Shown here: positions 1-13,624 of the stretch, piece after piece | How the letters are laid out: every line of letters begins with the position of its first letter | How positions within the stretch are numbered: the first letter of the stretch is position 1 | Assembly: GCA_002900995.3 (NCBI GenBank) | Contig: CM035306.1 | Location: 992,001 to 1,056,000 of the forward strand | Length of the DNA: 64,000 bases | Direction of reading: 5' to 3' | Origin: Ganoderma boninense | Taxonomy: Eukaryota; Basidiomycota; Agaricomycetes; Polyporales; Polyporaceae | Program-made: the position numbers and the translations under genes | The notes under the pieces: generated by a model | What the model saw: the letters and a program-made list of their open reading frames with translations, nothing else | The model's database searches: none | What the model was told of the DNA's origin: nothing

Positions 1-438
1 GGGCACGCCCGCGGGACGCATTCAGCCCGGCGTCGAGTGCGGATACGCGAGCAAGGGTGGACGTACGAGAGAGGTTCAGGGACAGCCGGTCCGTCTGGGG
101 AGATTGTGAGCCCGAGCTTGAGGACGACTCGAGTGGCGATTGCTCGGCTTCGAGTTCGCGGAGGCGTGCTTCGAGCTTGGTGATCTTTGCCTGGAGGAGC
201 TGAGTGCGGCTAGTGCGTTTCTTCTCGTAGTACTGGCACTCGTCGCCCCTGTTGGCCTTGGTGCACTGGGCGCAGACGGGGCGCGCGCCGTCACATTTCT
301 GGGAGAGTGAATAGGTGTCAAGCCCAGCGGCAAGAGGCGGAGGGATGTGGCGGGGGATGAGAGACGGGGACTGACCATCTTGCGCTTGCGGCAGCAGAGG
401 CAGGCCATGCCGCGCTGGAGAGCAGAGGGTGCCTTCAT
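1..438 (-). CDS. Zn(II)2Cys6 fungal transcription factor, 5' end only
   Basis: This is the N-terminal part of a Gal4-type zinc-cluster regulator, expected to be a nuclear DNA-binding protein. Exon 1 is 438..376 and exon 2 runs from 298 off the left edge. The intron has a GTCAGT donor and a CCCAG acceptor. Joining them gives a full six-cysteine cluster: ACLCCRKRKMKC, then CDGARPVCAQC, then a sixth Cys after eight residues (C-x2-C-x6-C-x6-C-x2-C-x8-C). The cluster lies at about residues 12-40. A basic linker and a Glu/Leu/Arg-rich coiled coil follow (TKLEARLRELEAEQ), the usual dimerisation element, and then a Ser-rich stretch. The start chosen is the Met 10 residues before MACLCC; the second Met is an alternative. 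The middle and C-terminal regulatory domains are outside the window, so the target pathway cannot be judged. Confidence 0.85.
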
Positions 439-2218
439 GGCGTGGGCGGTCAGAGGGAGGTGCGTAGGAGATCGGGGGGGAGGAACCGCGCTGTGTGTGT
501 TCAAGTATGTCCGAGCGGTAATCTGCGAGCAGCGCAGGCGCCCCCGCTGCCGTAACGCGCCTGCATTTGTCCAAGCCCCCATCTCGTCCAGCGCGCGCTG
601 CCCGGCGCCTCGGGCTCTTCTCAGCCAGCATCACCACATCAGAGCCGATCCCAACAGTCCCCCAGCCCCGCGTCCCCAGGCCACATGGCGACACGCACGC
701 CCTCTGCGCCCACCAGGAGGCAGCGTTGTCGCCGCACCCGACATTGTCACACCCCCAGCACCGCTTGCACCGCCCTGCCATACCTGGCCCAGGGGATGTG
801 CATCAAGATTCAGGCGATTTGTAAAGATCCGTTCGAGTGTGGGATTGACGCACAGATAGCACTCGACGAGTCCCGAACCCTCGGAAACACGCCCGCTTGC
901 CAGTTGAAAAAACTTTGAAACGTCCCGGCGACGCTGGCCCTGAGCTTCTTCATGTTCTTCTCCCTCTTCAGGGCAGGCCCTCCCTCTGCCGTCGTACCCC
1001 GAGGCACGCGCATCAACGGTACTCTCCCCCGCGCTCGCTCGACAATCTCCTTCACAGCGGGGCCCGACCCGACATTGACGACGACAGCGTCCCCTCGGCA
1101 TCTTTTCGCCCATCGACACGACGACGTTGATGTCGCGACATCCTCGGTCCTGCACACGTCGGTCGGGATGGACTGTACTTACACGCCGCACATTCGGTGC
1201 ACCCGGAGCAAAACAAGTGTCGATGAGTAAGTCTGAGTAAGTGCACGGCGTCGGCGCTTTGTTTTAATGGAGCGGAGGCACAAGCACCGGCGTGCCAAAT
1301 ATGGCAGGCGTAGTGGTTAGGAGCTCCACACCCCCCGGCTCCGGCGACTTCGACCAAGGACTTCCTTCCTTGAGCTTGAAAGCTTGCGCCGAGAGCCCCA
1401 CCACGCTGCGGACGTGAAAAGGGCTACGCCTACATAGCAGTCCGTGAGCTTCGTCACGGTCCGTCTCCTGGAATCCTGCGTGTTCCCCGCACACGACCTG
1501 ACTTTCCAGAACACCGAGGGCCGGCGCCTGACAAAGCAATGTGGCCCGACCGGTCACCAATCGACGGCAACGTTACGTCCGCGATAGCATAAGGACGTCA
1601 GCGGGACACTCACTTGACTCGTCGGACGAGCTCGACGATATTACCATCTGAATCGTCGCCACGCTGCCCTAGGCTTACCACAACCCAATTGCCAGACTGG
1701 TGCCGCTATCGACGCCCCCATCCGAACCGGCTTCAATGTGCGTCGCTCAAAAGCCGCACTCGGCCACTGCAGTGGTCCTCAAGGGCCTCAGGCGTCGATT
1801 TCAAAATCGGAGCCAACGCCAACGCCAACGCTGCCCACGACGCACGAGCGCGGGCTTCAGCGCCCCCGGTCGGAATTGCGAACCATCAGCGCTCAGCACC
1901 GAGAACTCGCACTGCGATCTGGCACCCCGGCTCGCTGCGGGCAAATCCACCCTCCCCCGAATTCGAATCCGAATCCAAAAGCACAGCGACGATACTGGGG
2001 GTCCGCCGCGAAGCCAAAAAAAAGTGACGTTATATCAACAATAAGGTTCTTCTATCTAAAAAGGTTACTGTACTACACAGGGGGAGGGCCGGAGGTAAGT
2101 ACGCTAACGAAGGGTTGATGGTGGTGGGGCGCGGGGGACGGGAATGCTGCCCGCCCGGGCCGACAAAGTTCGTGCGCTCTACTGCATGGGTACGGGTGGG
2201 GGGACTCAGTGGGCGAGG
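439..2218. other. Intergenic, upstream of the zinc-cluster gene
   Basis: About 1.8 kb with no open frame that resembles a protein. It should hold the promoter and 5' UTR of the zinc-cluster gene and the 3' UTR of adenylate kinase. I see only short low-complexity stretches, such as a run of AACGCC units near 1815-1835. Confidence 0.5.
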
Positions 2219-3396
<1,178 letters not shown>

Positions 3397-4379
3397 GGTG
3401 GAGATGGGGGTCGACAGGGAGTGCGGAAGACGAGAGGACCAACGAAAGAGGACGTGCGCCGACGCGAGCGTGTCCTCATTCTGACGGCACGTGACACAAT
3501 GACATGGACCGGCTTTTCCGGCATCACCCGCGATGATTGGACGGAAGAGCACTCAGCCAATGGCCACCCAACCAATGACGCGCCTCTCACACACTCTGTC
3601 CTGTCACCCTCTTATCTCTCTCCAATTCCTCCTCTTATCCGTCGTGCTCGTTATATACAGCCATGGGGCGAGCGCACAGGCGGCGTCCTGGGGATTAGTG
3701 GGTTTCAATAACAGCTAATTTCCTTCCTTGTTGGCTCTCATGGATATGGATAGGAAGACCCACGGCGCCATAACTTGAACTTCTGAGCATCCCGCGCGAG
3801 TCCCGCGCTGCCAAAAGCCATCTGCAGGATATTCTCATGACGTCGCACCGAATATGAAAGAATGTGAACGTTCGTGCGCGGGACGCCGCGTATCATTTCG
3901 GAACCTGCTGCCATTGGCGGAGGAGCGATTTTCGGGATTACGGAACGTCAGACTATCACCTGTCTCCACTCCCGCGCCTCTCCCATTCAAATATTCAACA
4001 CCGACGCCGAACACCCAACAGCAATGTCGAATCCATCTCTGTTTGCACTTCATCCTCGAGGTTGGGAAGATGGGGAACCGACGGTACGTCTTCTATCATC
4101 TCACACACAGGACTCAGAAGGAGCCTTTAGAGCACTAACATCCCAACTCATCATGCAATTCATCTTCCGCAGTCTTCCACCTCCACCGCCTCGAGCTCCC
4201 CCTCGTTCACGACGTCGTTCTCGTTCTTTCTCAAAAAATCCACCTTGTTCTCGCCCATCAGCACCCTTTGCAAAAAGCGAGCAAAAAACTCGTCTTCTAA
4301 TTAGCATTTTGCTCTCCGGCGCGCAGAACAGCTGTTCGAACTTCGAAGCCCAACGCTGACACGCACCGGATGTAGTGCA
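3397..4379. other. Intergenic, upstream of adenylate kinase
   Basis: Holds the adenylate kinase promoter. On the minus strand a TATA-like GTATATAACG lies near 3650-3660, some 255 bp before the start codon. No gene is supported in the rest. Confidence 0.4.
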
Positions 4380-5130
4380 AAATGCTCCTGGCTTCCCCCG
4401 TTCTTCCGGCAAACGTTCCTTGTGCGCCGCCAGGTCCTCGCTGCGAATCTCGCCCTTGATCTCCGCGACGAGGTCCCGCACGTCCTCGTAGCTCACCACA
4501 CTCCCGGCGACCCGCACCTGCTCCGGGACATATGCGCGTCCAGAATATCCAGTGCCACGCTGGGCGCAGTGGCGGGGCCTACTGGCAGCGCGAGCGCGAG
4601 GATGGCGAGCCGCGCGACCGCCCGGCCAATGTCCGCAGTCGACGTGAACGCGACGCGCTGATAGGGCGGGCCGATGCATTCGTACCGGTTCTCTCCACGT
4701 CGAACCCTGCCGGCTCACTGAGGGTCAGTCGCTGTCCCAGTCACCAACCGCGCATGCGATCAACACGATGCCGATGCCGAGAAGTATCGACGAGACGCCT
4801 CCCGCCGCTGAATCTCCCGCACACCGAGCACTTAGGGGACTGCACTTACCGTAGTTCTGGAAAAGGTACAGCAGGATCATGATCATCCGTGCCGGAGGCC
4901 TTGTGCCTTGGCCGTCGAGGCATCGCGAGTGAGGATATCTCTGATGTTCGGGAACGCCGATCGATAAGTACTTGAGGAGAAAGACCTCGCTGACGCTGTA
5001 GCCTGTCCAGCGCCGACGGCGTCGACCTCACCTCGACCTTAAGCTTCATGCGACGTGAAATGAATGCACCCAATCGGCCCGTACCCCCAAGGATGACGAC
5101 CGTAGGCCCGCTCGACGTGGCGGCGTTCAC
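4380..5130 (-). pseudogene. Decayed NmrA-like NAD(P)-binding gene
   Basis: Remnant of an NmrA-like Rossmann-fold gene related to the intact copy at 13625-14808. It keeps three collinear pieces in different frames. The N-terminus (from 5130) reads VVILGGTGRLGAFISRR, the nucleotide-binding glycine motif. A middle scrap reads MIMILLYLFQNYG near 4850-4880, matching the end of exon 3 of the intact gene. The C-terminal part (about 4720-4380) reads PYQRVAFTSTADIGRAVARL, then VRVAGSVVSYEDVRDLVAE and EDLAAHKE. The intact copy has QRVSWTSVVDIGRAVARL and VRIAGSTASLEEVRDIVAR at the same places. Most of exon 2 is gone and at least two further frame changes are present, so it cannot encode a working protein. 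Boundaries are approximate. Confidence 0.75.
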
Positions 5131-8100
5131 GCTGCTGAGGTTGTTTGTTGCAATTGTCCATGAGACAGAAGGTAGTCAGTCGTCAACTCGGCGAACTCAT
5201 CCTGCTTTCAAATTAAGACTCTCGGTGTCAATCCAAATCTAATTTTCGTGTCTATAGGCGGCTAACGCCATTACTATTCGCCCCCTCCAGGCTGCGGCAG
5301 GCCCGGGCAGCATGCAAAGTTTAAAATTCGAATTTCCGCTTCCTTCCGGGACCATATGCATCTGCCACGCACGATCTCCTCAACCCCCTGAGCTCGGTCT
5401 GCGGCACAGCAGCCCCCCACGCCGCAGACGCAATTTCGCAGGTCGCAGGCCTATGTATATGTAGGGAGCTCTCTGATCCAGAATACCTATGTATATTGCT
5501 GTATGCGCCATACTGCATCAGCGCTGGCTGCAATTCGCCGCGGCTTCTCGATGCGCCCACGGACGATCTCCCACACTGCTCCGCGAACGTTCTCAGCTCG
5601 CGGCGGTGGCTCTACTTACTGTGCTCATGACTACGGACTAATACTAGTACTCGCTGGAGTTGCCAGGGACTGGCGGCGCAGGCAGTGATCGTGATTCACC
5701 GAGTCTAACATGCCAGCGGCGGGCCCCACTGCCAGTGCCGAATTCGACATATGGGGCAGTCCGCGCGGCCGAGGGTGGCTATTAGTAAGTCAGTTGTTGA
5801 GTAGTCTGGATGCAGCCTCGACGCGGCAGATCTAGCGAGCGTGCGTAGTGGGGCACAGTACGTACCGCGTACGTACGTTCGTGTGCGGGGCTAAGGATGT
5901 AGGTACTGCGGCCTTTGCGGGGGCCGCCAACGTTGAACGCAGATGCATATGCAACGATGCGCATGTGATGCGAAGTCCTGGCTCCTGAGGACTCGCAGCC
6001 GCAGCCGCAGTAACAATAATCCGGGAGTCACTTGAGTCTAGCGTTGCAGGGACGTGACGCACGCAAGCGGAAGCATTGAGTAAACCACAGATGGATAGCA
6101 GATCGGTGTGAAGGGGCCCGGCAGCTGCCAGCGGCCACATACGACTCTGCCTGGAATGAAGCCAGGCTCACGGGGCTTAGGTTTGCTGCGTAATGTTGCG
6201 TAATGCGAACGCTGGAACTACAATGCATACCAAACAAAGGCGCATCACAGGGCTGTTCGCGTCAAACACATTGCACAGAGCGTCCGAAATCTCTGATCAT
6301 ACTCCTATGACGGCAGCCTGCGACCGAGCCGAAGCCGGCGCATCGGTCGCGGCGAGGTTATGCCGCCAGACGTCTGCCACATTCGGCGGAGGCTGTGCTA
6401 GCAGGTTCGTTGGAGACAAGTTGGATCACTGGCGGTTCGCGACTTTGTTCGTCTTTTGGCAGGAGAACAATGCAACAGGAGGAAGCCGTGATTACAATCA
6501 AGTCAGGCAACTGACAATCACTCCAGATGGCTCGAGGGTATAATGGAGACAAGTTCTCGGCTAGATATGTGGTAACCGGCCGCCCGCGCTCGAGGTTAAT
6601 TCCCGGACGTCCCGAGCCCCAAGTCCCAAGGTCGTTTCCCCGCCGCGTTTACGGGTGCTGAACCGTTGTGATGGTTCTAGACACGTCGCCGTGTTAGTAA
6701 TCGTTTTTGAACCAAATGGCCTCGGTTTCACCTCGAGAAAGGCACGGTCGTGGTCGTGCGACAACAGAAATCGCACATAGGTTTACTTCTGCTCCTCGAA
6801 ATAATAACCCGAACACATGTGAGCGGCACAGCAGCGCAATGGTTCACCTCAGGCGATTCCTGGCCGTTCAACGATACTGGGAATAAAGGCCCCGACCGAT
6901 AGATTCCGATTCATAGCAACGGTGTACGTTTGCGCAATTCGGTGAAAGAGGCGTTCCGGGATGCTTGATTTCCGCCCGTAGTGCGGCATATCGGCAAGAA
7001 CTGTTCACATACTCTTCTCCGGTTACTTACCCCAATAGCGTGCTGGTGAATGCGCACTCATCTGCCAAACTTGCTGTCCTCGAAGATTCGAAGAAAAGGG
7101 AGATGTCTGATGCACGGGCCATTTTGTCAGAAGGACCCCCGCCCGCCGGCGGCGCTCGAGCGATTATACCTCCCGAGTTCCGTTCAATCGGATCAGACGT
7201 TTCTGAACACCATGACTTGACGACGCTCTGCCGATCTTTTCCTCGAGGCTCAAGAAAATGTAGCTACGCAATCACCTCACCACCCTGGCGTGACGGGACC
7301 AGACTCGGCCGCCGGATGTCGAGCGACTATGAATGCGACGTTCATTCCAAGCGAGCCTTGAACTGAAGCGTCAAGACAGATCAGCAACATTTTAGATATA
7401 CGCGGAAAATTATAACCTACCTGACCCACACCTTTCGAGTCGGGAGAGCCACATGTGCAGGAGAACTTGGGTAATCATTTTGTGTTACGGTGATGCTGCC
7501 CGTCTTTCAAGTCAGTGAACATGCCCAATCGTTGACATGGCACTGAAATCATACGTTATGGCGCTTCTGTCCCGACTAGTGAAGGAGCCATGGACGCCCA
7601 GTACCTGCTCAGTCAGCACGTAATGAGGGCTTTCGAGATGGTGATCTGCACACCCCGACAAGTTACGACTCCGCCGTCTGATGAGGTTGCCCAATCTTCT
7701 CCCGCGGTACCCCATAGACCTCGGGGTGGGGGGGGGGAGGCTACGCTAGGTTCGCGCCGTGTCACCATCCATGATATAAATTCCGATGACGGTCGGACCA
7801 CTGCTAGCAGCTACATATATCACCCGTCTGATAAGTAAGTCCCAACGGCACCGGCACCGCGGGCTGGCTCACCGGCGGCCAAAGCCAGCCATCCTGCACG
7901 GGCACGTTTCTGGAAGGCGCAACGGGTCTATCACTACCACTCCAGCAGAGTCCAGCCCCCTGGCGGCGATCAACAGACGAAGGGCTCGGCACAACGGAGA
8001 CACACCTGTACGTACAACGTCGACCCTTCAAGAAGACGAAGTTGCTGTCTGTTGTCTGCTGCACGCGACGTCGTCGTCGGCCTGATCGCATGTCCACCAC

Positions 8101-8990
8101 GCCTCTATTAGATATCCGCCAGCCAGCGCCGCCTCGTGCCACGCGATTTCGTTTATACACACTAATAGCGCGCTCCGTGGCGGCGCGGGATCTTCACTCG
8201 AGGCCCAGCGTCCGCTGTCAACGTCAACGCCCACCGCCCACCTTCCATGTGGTGTCGAGTGCGCCATTGGCTCTGAGGTGCAGCGCATGGCGTCCGCTAT
8301 TTTGTCGGAGGGTGATTAGTGTCAGCGGGACCTCGAACTAATAGAGCGGGGATAGAAGCAGGGACATACCGTTGGTTTCGGAGGCTGCAGCCTACGCCTA
8401 ACCCAAGTACAGATCGGTGGGTTGAACTCGACTTCTAAGGCAGCCAAGACTTGGCCAAGTGCCGGTGCCATGGCTATCTGTAGGTGGGTAGTGGCGTGTA
8501 CCGGATGTCCGAAATCCTTCGTAAGCATTCTTACAAAATTCTTATAAACAGACGATGCCGCCACACGGTGAGCATATGCGCCTTTTTGAACATCGCAGAT
8601 GGTGCGCCGTATAGCGGTGGGTTGTGACGGACCACATGTGATTGCAAGGTTGGAGGTCGGTCAGGGCTCGCCGCCACAAGGAATTGATGTTGACCACGTC
8701 ATGGGTGGTCGCGACTTCCACTAACATCGTTCGGTCCCGAGGAATGAAAAAGACTGACGGCTCGAGTGACAGCGGACATAGAGCTGTGGACCCCTTTGGC
8801 TGCGGCCCGTTACCAGTAGCACAGGCTGGGAGGAACTGTCAACATGCGACAAGATCACCGTCGCGACTGGCCCGTGACCCTATTTTGTGACTGGTCGGCC
8901 TCACGAACGTCCGGCCTCTCTGTAAGGTTCTGCACAAGCCGGCATCTGTCGCTTAGAAAGAATATATAATAAGACGGAAGTACAGCAATA
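5131..8990. other. Long stretch with no supportable gene
   Basis: Nearly 3.9 kb in which open frames on both strands are short (mostly 60-135 codons), of random-looking composition, and cannot be joined by consensus introns into anything recognisable. The longest, 6965-7366 on the plus strand, has no signal peptide, domain or repeat. I see no terminal repeats or transposase pieces. It may be decayed sequence or hold non-coding RNA. Confidence 0.45.
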
Positions 8991-10617
8991 TCACTCGGCC
9001 TTCGTGCCCTTGCCCTTCTTGGGCTCGCGGTCGTCGCCTGCGAGCCAGAGCGCAACGAAGAGGACGAATGCGGCGCTGGTGCTGAACGCGCCCGCGTAGT
9101 ACGGCCATGCGGCGCTCAGGAAGCGCGGGTATCCGTCGTGTCGCGGAGGAACGACGGGCACGACGCTCGTGCTTGTCAGGTACGTCCAGCTGCACCAAAT
9201 CGCAGGTTAGCATGAGCGAGTGGATAGAGGGGGGATGGAAGACGCACCCTTTGCGCTTGTAGTCGACGTTGAACTTGAAGACGCCATGGCGGTCCGGGAC
9301 GCGGAACGTGACGGAGTACATGCCGGGCTCGCCCTTGACGGGTGGGAGCGAAGTGCGGATATGCGGGTCGAGCATGGTGAACTCGAGCTGCATGTCGTGT
9401 ATGTCGGAATGCGCACGCCACAAGCCGAGCTCGGGGTCGTACTTGGAGATGAACGCGGTGAAAGTCTACATAGCAGGTCAGATCACGCGCATATAGCGAC
9501 TGTCAGGCGAGCAGAGACATACCACTTGGTCGTTTATGGTGTACATCTCACCGGGAAGTGTCTCGTTGACAAGACTGTGCTCGACAGAGTCGATACGGAG
9601 GACGTTCGCCTCCTGGAACGTCCATGCCGCGACGTCCCTCGGCGAAATCCCTGTTGCCAGACTTCACGCCCCTTCATTCCGCGCGCATTTAGCTGCATGT
9701 CTTCCCAATTAGCACGGAGCTACTTACTTGGAAATCTCCTTGTTGATGTACTCGTCGCTGAACATCTCAACGCCTCCGACCCACGTCGCGCGCGCGTTGC
9801 TGAGCGCCTGGAAGCCCGTGACGAGGCTCAGCGAGCTTCCCGCCCACAAGCCCTCGCCGCTCTTGTCCGCAGCCTCTACAAGCGCGTCCGCCCCACTGTC
9901 GCTGTCTGCATCTGAGGCAAACGCCTGGGGAGGCGCGTTCAGGAGGGGGATGAGCATTGGGTTGTGGCCCAGGGATTGAGGAACGCCAGAAAACCAGACG
10001 GGCGCGAGGTTGTCCGAGATGACATGGTGCGCACGCGGTGGCTGGACGGGGATGAGTGTGGCGGGCGTCTCGCGCTTGGGGAAGTGCGAGATGAGGGGCG
10101 TGCCAGGCGGCGGGAGGATGAGGGAGAATTCAGAGGCAAGGGAAGTGAGGAGGGTCTGTTTTGGTGACAGAGCGAGCAGGAGGTTCGTGTTTTTGGAGAG
10201 GAGGGAGACCAAGGACTGGGGCGTGACATCCGCGGCAAAGGCTGCGGGGAAGGGATATATTTATACGCATAGTGGGAGTTGGGAAGGGGGGAGGGACGCA
10301 CTTTTGGTCTCGGGGGCAAAGACTACGACGTGAGCAAACTGGGCAACATCGTCCTTAATAATCTCCGGTGTCGCGTCCTTGGGGGACCGGAATGTCAGTT
10401 TGTAGCCCTTCTCTGCGCAATGAAACAAGACGGTTGAGCCATAAACTCAGGATACGCCGCTGTACGCACTCTCAAGATCACCGAAGAAGATGGAATAGTT
10501 ATCTTTCTTGAGTGAGGGATCGAGGAGGACGAGAACCGAATCACCAGTGCTCGACCGAGCCAGCGCAAAGCTGGTCAGTGCCAGGAGCGGAAACAGCAGA
10601 GTCCGGAGAAAGCGCAT
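8991..10617 (-). CDS. WBP1: Oligosaccharyltransferase subunit Wbp1/OST48, frame broken by one base
   Basis: ER type I membrane subunit of oligosaccharyltransferase, which moves the lipid-linked glycan to Asn of nascent proteins. Exons: 10617..10470, 10412..10302, 10241..9728, 9671..9523, 9465..9248 and 9189..8991. A signal peptide MRFLRTLLFPLLALTSFALA opens the protein. Family landmarks follow: DNLAPVWFSGVPQSLGHNP, WVGGVEMFSDEYINKEI, WTFQEANVLRIDSVEH, GMYSVTFRVPDRHGVFKFN and VDYKRKG. A C-terminal membrane helix comes next (YYAGAFSTSAAFVLFVALWL), with a lysine-rich cytosolic tail (KKGKGTKAE). In exon 4 the frame slips by one between SGNRDFA and RDVAAW (about 9637-9642, one base too many). Corrected length is about 445 residues, normal for the family. 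Exon 4's acceptor (AATGAAG) is weak but is the only one that fits phase and avoids an upstream stop. Confidence 0.92.
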
Positions 10618-11278
10618 GCTTTGCGGTCCCTATGCACAACGTAATGACAAGAAGTCCTGCACGTACGCCAGGAGTGTACTCACTGCGAATGTTCCGGCCT
10701 CAGCACTGCTGGAAGGAAAGGGGAAAGAGAGTGGTTTGGAGGGAGAAAGTGCGTGTGCCAAGCCAGGCGCGATCGCTGCGCACCTACGACACGTAGTGCT
10801 GGTCACGTGGGCGATGCATCTGCTTAAAGTTAAACGCCCGCCTGGGCTTAAGTATTGCGCAGCAGCTCCGAGTCTCCAACTTTCGTCGACGACGCCCTTT
10901 TGTCACTTATCCGCAGTCTACCAACTTTCCAGAGTACCTATTCGCTGGTTTCTTCAGAGACTTGTAAATCTGGTTCAAGTCTCGTCAAATAGCAAACAGT
11001 ACGTGAATTCCCGGGCTTTCGAACCTCTTGCTAGCCCACTGCTGATTTTCTCCGCATCTCAGACTTCGGTTGCGGTATTTGCCACATAAATGCAACGAGT
11101 TATTTTTTTCTTCAGACGTGAACAACAACGATTCGTTCCAAAGTCCACAAGTCCGTAAAAGTTCATCCCAAAACCCTTCGTGAGACATCCAGCCAGTTCT
11201 GCGGTGGTACGAGCCTATCCAGACCATGGCATCAGCATCCTCACTCTAAAACACCATCCAGAGCTGACAACACACACC
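10618..11278. other. Intergenic between Wbp1 and cerato-platanin genes
   Basis: Both neighbours are on the minus strand, so this holds the Wbp1 promoter and the 3' UTR of the cerato-platanin gene. No further gene is visible. Confidence 0.4.
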
Positions 11279-11713
11279 TCACAGGCCGCACGACGAGGCA
11301 GACACCTGCTTCACCGACGCGTTGATCCTGCCCAGCGACTTGGCCTGGCCGCCCGTGAGCGTGTTCATCGCGCCCAACGCGATGTTGAAGCCGGATCCGG
11401 CGTGGTCGACCGCGAGCACGTTGATGCTCTTCCCGTTGTACGTCAGCTGCCAGCACGTCCCGCACTGCGCCGAGTTCCAGCCCGCGACCGCCGCCGCGCC
11501 GCCGATGTTCGGGAAGTGCGGCAGCGAGCCGAACGTGCTGAAGCCCTTGGTGAGCAGCCCGTTCGCGCCGTCCGAGCACGCGACGTTCGCGAGGCTCGTC
11601 GACCCGCTGTCGTACGTCTCGTCGTACGAGACCGTCATCGTCGCTTCCGACGCGCCGAGCGCGGAGGGGATGAGGAGCGCGAGCGCCGCGAGCGTGAAGG
11701 CCTTGAATTGCAT
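11279..11713 (-). CDS. Cerato-platanin family secreted protein
   Basis: Small secreted cysteine protein of the cerato-platanin family: cell-wall and culture-filtrate proteins with an expansin-like barrel, known for surface activity, chitin-oligomer binding and effects on plants or fungal growth. The 144-residue frame has no intron. A signal peptide covers about residues 1-20 ([20 protein letters not shown]). The mature part shows the hallmarks: [11 protein letters not shown] near the start, the first Cys in [43 protein letters not shown], and the last Cys three residues from the end. The four cysteines fit the two conserved disulphides. A TATA-like box lies about 115 bp upstream. Length and motif order are normal, and I see no break. 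Confidence 0.95.
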   Translation of the reverse strand: MQFKAFTLAALALLIPSALGASEATMTVSYDETYDSGSTSLANVACSDGANGLLTKGFSTFGSLPHFPNIGGAAAVAGWNSAQCGTCWQLTYNGKSINVLAVDHAGSGFNIALGAMNTLTGGQAKSLGRINASVKQVSASSCGL

Positions 11714-11826
11714 GGCGGTCGTGAAGGTGAGTGCGGGTTGCGACGAGAGGTGAGTGAGTGCGAGTGCGTTGGGGAGCGAGAGCTGGTGAATGCGCTGCTG
11801 AGTCGTTTGGGCACGCCGAAGCCTCA

Positions 11827-11834
11827 CTTTTATG
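11827..11834 (-). promoter_or_regulatory. Putative TATA box of the cerato-platanin gene
   Basis: On the minus strand GCATAAAAG lies about 115 bp before the start codon, a usual spacing for a strongly expressed fungal gene for a secreted protein. Confidence 0.45.
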
Positions 11835-13624
11835 CGTCCTCGTTCGGCGACCATTCTCATGTGTTTCCGACCGTCGAGGGCCTCTTCGCGGAGCTTTTCG
11901 CCCCATGCAGCAGTTCTTTGATGGCGGGATCGGTGCTAGCGCCGACGGCTAGGGGAAATTCTATAAGGTGTTCGGGTCATCCGGTGTTCTGGAGGATGTC
12001 CAGATGGACCTCATGACGGCACACACCTTGTAGGATGTCGCGCTGAGGTCCCGCCTAAACCTATCGTTTTGGCTGCTCGCACCACGGACTTGTTTCCCCG
12101 TCAGGAATGTATACTTGAACACAGGCCGAGAATATTCTTGTACGCCTAAACGCACCAGCTACATGCTGCCGCTGTGATAGAACACAGGGTAGTATGCAGT
12201 TCGGGGCCTGGGAGTGGTCCGCCGATGTATACGATTGGTTACAGTCCGCACGGTTTCGCCGCAAATCCGAGGAGGAACCGGCTGCCCAATCCACTCGACG
12301 GCCAGCCGCTTCGTCGTGTCCCAGGCGTAACGTTGCACGCACGAGTGTCTGAACATATCGCCAGAGCTTATATGGCCCATTGTCCTGTGCTTTAGGATTT
12401 TAATTCAGGACTTATTCTCAATCAGAATGCAACATACCCTGGGATGATCTCGGTGTGGAAGTACGCCCCCGCACCAAGAAGAACACTATAGACAGCTTTC
12501 CGGACACCCATGTAGTGAGGGGTCAATAAACTTTGCCGCAATACGCGCGACACCAAGCTACCGGTGACGGCCATCAGCAAAACGGTAGTCGCCAGATCTT
12601 CATCGTACTTGAGGTGAGCTTTGTGTGTGCGACTGGGCGGTTGGGTCCACATTAACGTATTGAGCTTCCTAGTACGTGCCGAGACAGACAAGCTCCAGAA
12701 CGATGTGGTTTCCGGGCATTGTCGTACTACGGTTGCTTGACAAGCCAGCGATGAGTGGTGTGTAGTAAAGGGCCCGTGACTGACGATGTCGACAAGGGCC
12801 ATAAGGGCGGCTGCACTTCGAGCTGTACACTCTCCCTACTAGTCAATCGTCGGATGAACTTCTCATATGCCCAGGGGAGTAGATGACGCCTGATTGCTAC
12901 ACTTCAAAGAATGAGACAACGATCTGACGCCATGTCGAATATGTCGATTGAGTTATGTGATGACTTACAGCTGACCAATGTAGGTTGTCCCCAGTTGTCC
13001 TTTCTACTGCCAAGTCCCTCGAGTCCCTCGGGCATGCCTCGGGCATCAAAATTCTGCGGATAAGCTAATATCCATATAGCCTTTCCACTGACCTAAGTAG
13101 TCAGATGAAGATGGACTGTCAAATATGCTGTACGCAACGTGCGACTGACCTTGGTAAGTATGGCCGCCGTATGGTTCTTTCAGCAATTCACCTTCTCTTC
13201 TTTACTAGCGTCCCGCTATGTGAACCCGGAGCCTGCCCGATGAAATTATTCTGTTTAGTAATGCCTTTCGTCCTTCATTGGTAGTTAGTCAGCGCTTCGA
13301 CCAGTTGGCTGACAAATCCATTCGATGGGGGGCCACAACATGCCAACCGTAACGTCCAAGTCCTCGAGATGGGTAACCACAAGTCCAGGAGCCAAGGTGA
13401 GCTGGGTCTGTCGAAGTCTGGGATGACTAAGGTCAAGAGGCTCGAAGGTTATCCAGCGCTCCTAACTGCTTCTGATGATGTCATCGTGCTGACGCGGTTT
13501 GACTGAGGAGTGTCGACATCTTCAGCGATGGGCTTGGTATAAGTATGCAGTCGCGATCTCAGACACCAACATCAGACCCTATCTCGACTCAGTCCTTGGT
13601 ACTCCAACAGTCTGTAAAACAACA
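11835..13624. other. Intergenic, 1.8 kb
   Basis: Lies between two divergent genes (cerato-platanin minus, NmrA-like plus) and so holds both promoters. A minus-strand frame at 12422-12802 has a hydrophobic stretch but no start context, introns or family likeness that I trust. Short imperfect repeats of a CCTCGGGCATG type occur near 13015-13050. Confidence 0.4.

Noticed and set aside
6965..7366. 133-codon plus-strand frame in the gene-poor zone
   Set aside because: Composition looks random, with no signal peptide, domain or neighbouring exon.
11180..12016. 278-codon open frame on the plus strand
   Set aside because: It is the antisense shadow of the cerato-platanin gene; its sequence is Arg-rich, of biased composition and without domains.
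12422..12802. 126-codon minus-strand frame with a hydrophobic stretch
   Set aside because: No family likeness, no upstream or downstream exon that fits, and it lies in a divergent promoter zone.
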